Notes under the pieces: generated by a model
What the model was told of the DNA's origin: nothing
Database searches by the model: none
The model's input: only the letters and a program-made list of their open reading frames with translations
Part shown: positions 22,713 to 22,720 of the stretch, one piece after another
How positions within the stretch are numbered: the stretch's first letter is position 1
Layout of the letters: every line of letters starts with the position of its first letter
Assembly (NCBI GenBank): GCA_002083565.1
Contig: MSXM01000028.1
Coordinates: 1-22,720 of the forward strand
Reading direction: 5' to 3'
Length of the DNA: 22,720 bases
From: Nitrospira sp. ST-bin4
GTDB lineage: Bacteria; Nitrospirota; Nitrospiria; Nitrospirales; Nitrospiraceae
Program-made: the position numbers and the translations under genes

Positions 22713-22720
22713 TTAAGGAG
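22713..22720 (+). promoter_or_regulatory. Ribosome-binding site of a gene starting beyond the window
   Basis: The last bases, TTAAGGAG, are a near-perfect Shine-Dalgarno sequence. The 84 bp after the ferritin-like gene contain no other feature, so a further plus-strand gene probably begins just outside. Confidence 0.4.

Overview
The window looks like bacterial chromosome from a Gram-negative, c-type-cytochrome-making organism of moderately high GC. The evidence is an MlaA outer-membrane lipoprotein, an RND metal-efflux pair, a periplasmic cytochrome c with a DsbD/CcdA-like partner, and many stress proteins. The gene mix, and a repeat family that resembles ones I associate with Nitrospira, suggest a Nitrospira-type bacterium. 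That assignment is inference; no rRNA or marker gene is present. I found no tRNA, rRNA, CRISPR array, transposase or phage gene.

Layout. (1) 1-5462: eight minus-strand genes read leftward from hsp20: Hsp20, a 51-aa membrane microprotein, a COG1926-type phosphoribosyltransferase, an NTF2-like secreted protein, a tandem universal stress protein (Usp), a monohaem cytochrome c, a glutaredoxin/DsbD-like membrane protein, and an ADP-forming acyl-CoA synthetase cut by the window edge. Most gaps are short. (2) 5463-9047: a gene-poor stretch with two paralogous 26-27-aa membrane microproteins, an MlaA lipoprotein, a probably frameshifted small hydrophobic gene, a second tandem Usp and a strong bidirectional terminator. 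(3) 9048-14571: a glutathionyl-hydroquinone reductase divergent from a two-gene HME-RND efflux operon (adaptor plus pump, coupled by ATGA; no outer-membrane channel gene here). (4) 14572-15020: a non-coding repeat region with a large imperfect palindrome and two copies of a ~45-bp motif. (5) 15021-19745: a plus-strand run of a TPR/FGE-like protein, a macro-domain protein, an M20 amidohydrolase and a GNAT plus cyclic-nucleotide-binding fusion. (6) 19912-20767: two minus-strand membrane genes (unknown; ICMT/PEMT-like methyltransferase). (7) 20950-22636: a four-CBS-domain protein, a membrane-anchored L7/L12-C-terminal-like protein and a ferritin-like protein.

How it may work together. Hsp20, Usp, CBS, phosphoribosyltransferase and ferritin-like genes resemble the content of dormancy or energy-stress regulons such as the mycobacterial DosR set, though no DosR-like regulator is visible. 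The least familiar parts are the paired microproteins, the macro/M20/GNAT-cNMP run (possibly adding and removing small groups under nucleotide control), the L7/L12-like membrane protein, and the palindromic repeat at 14581-14875.
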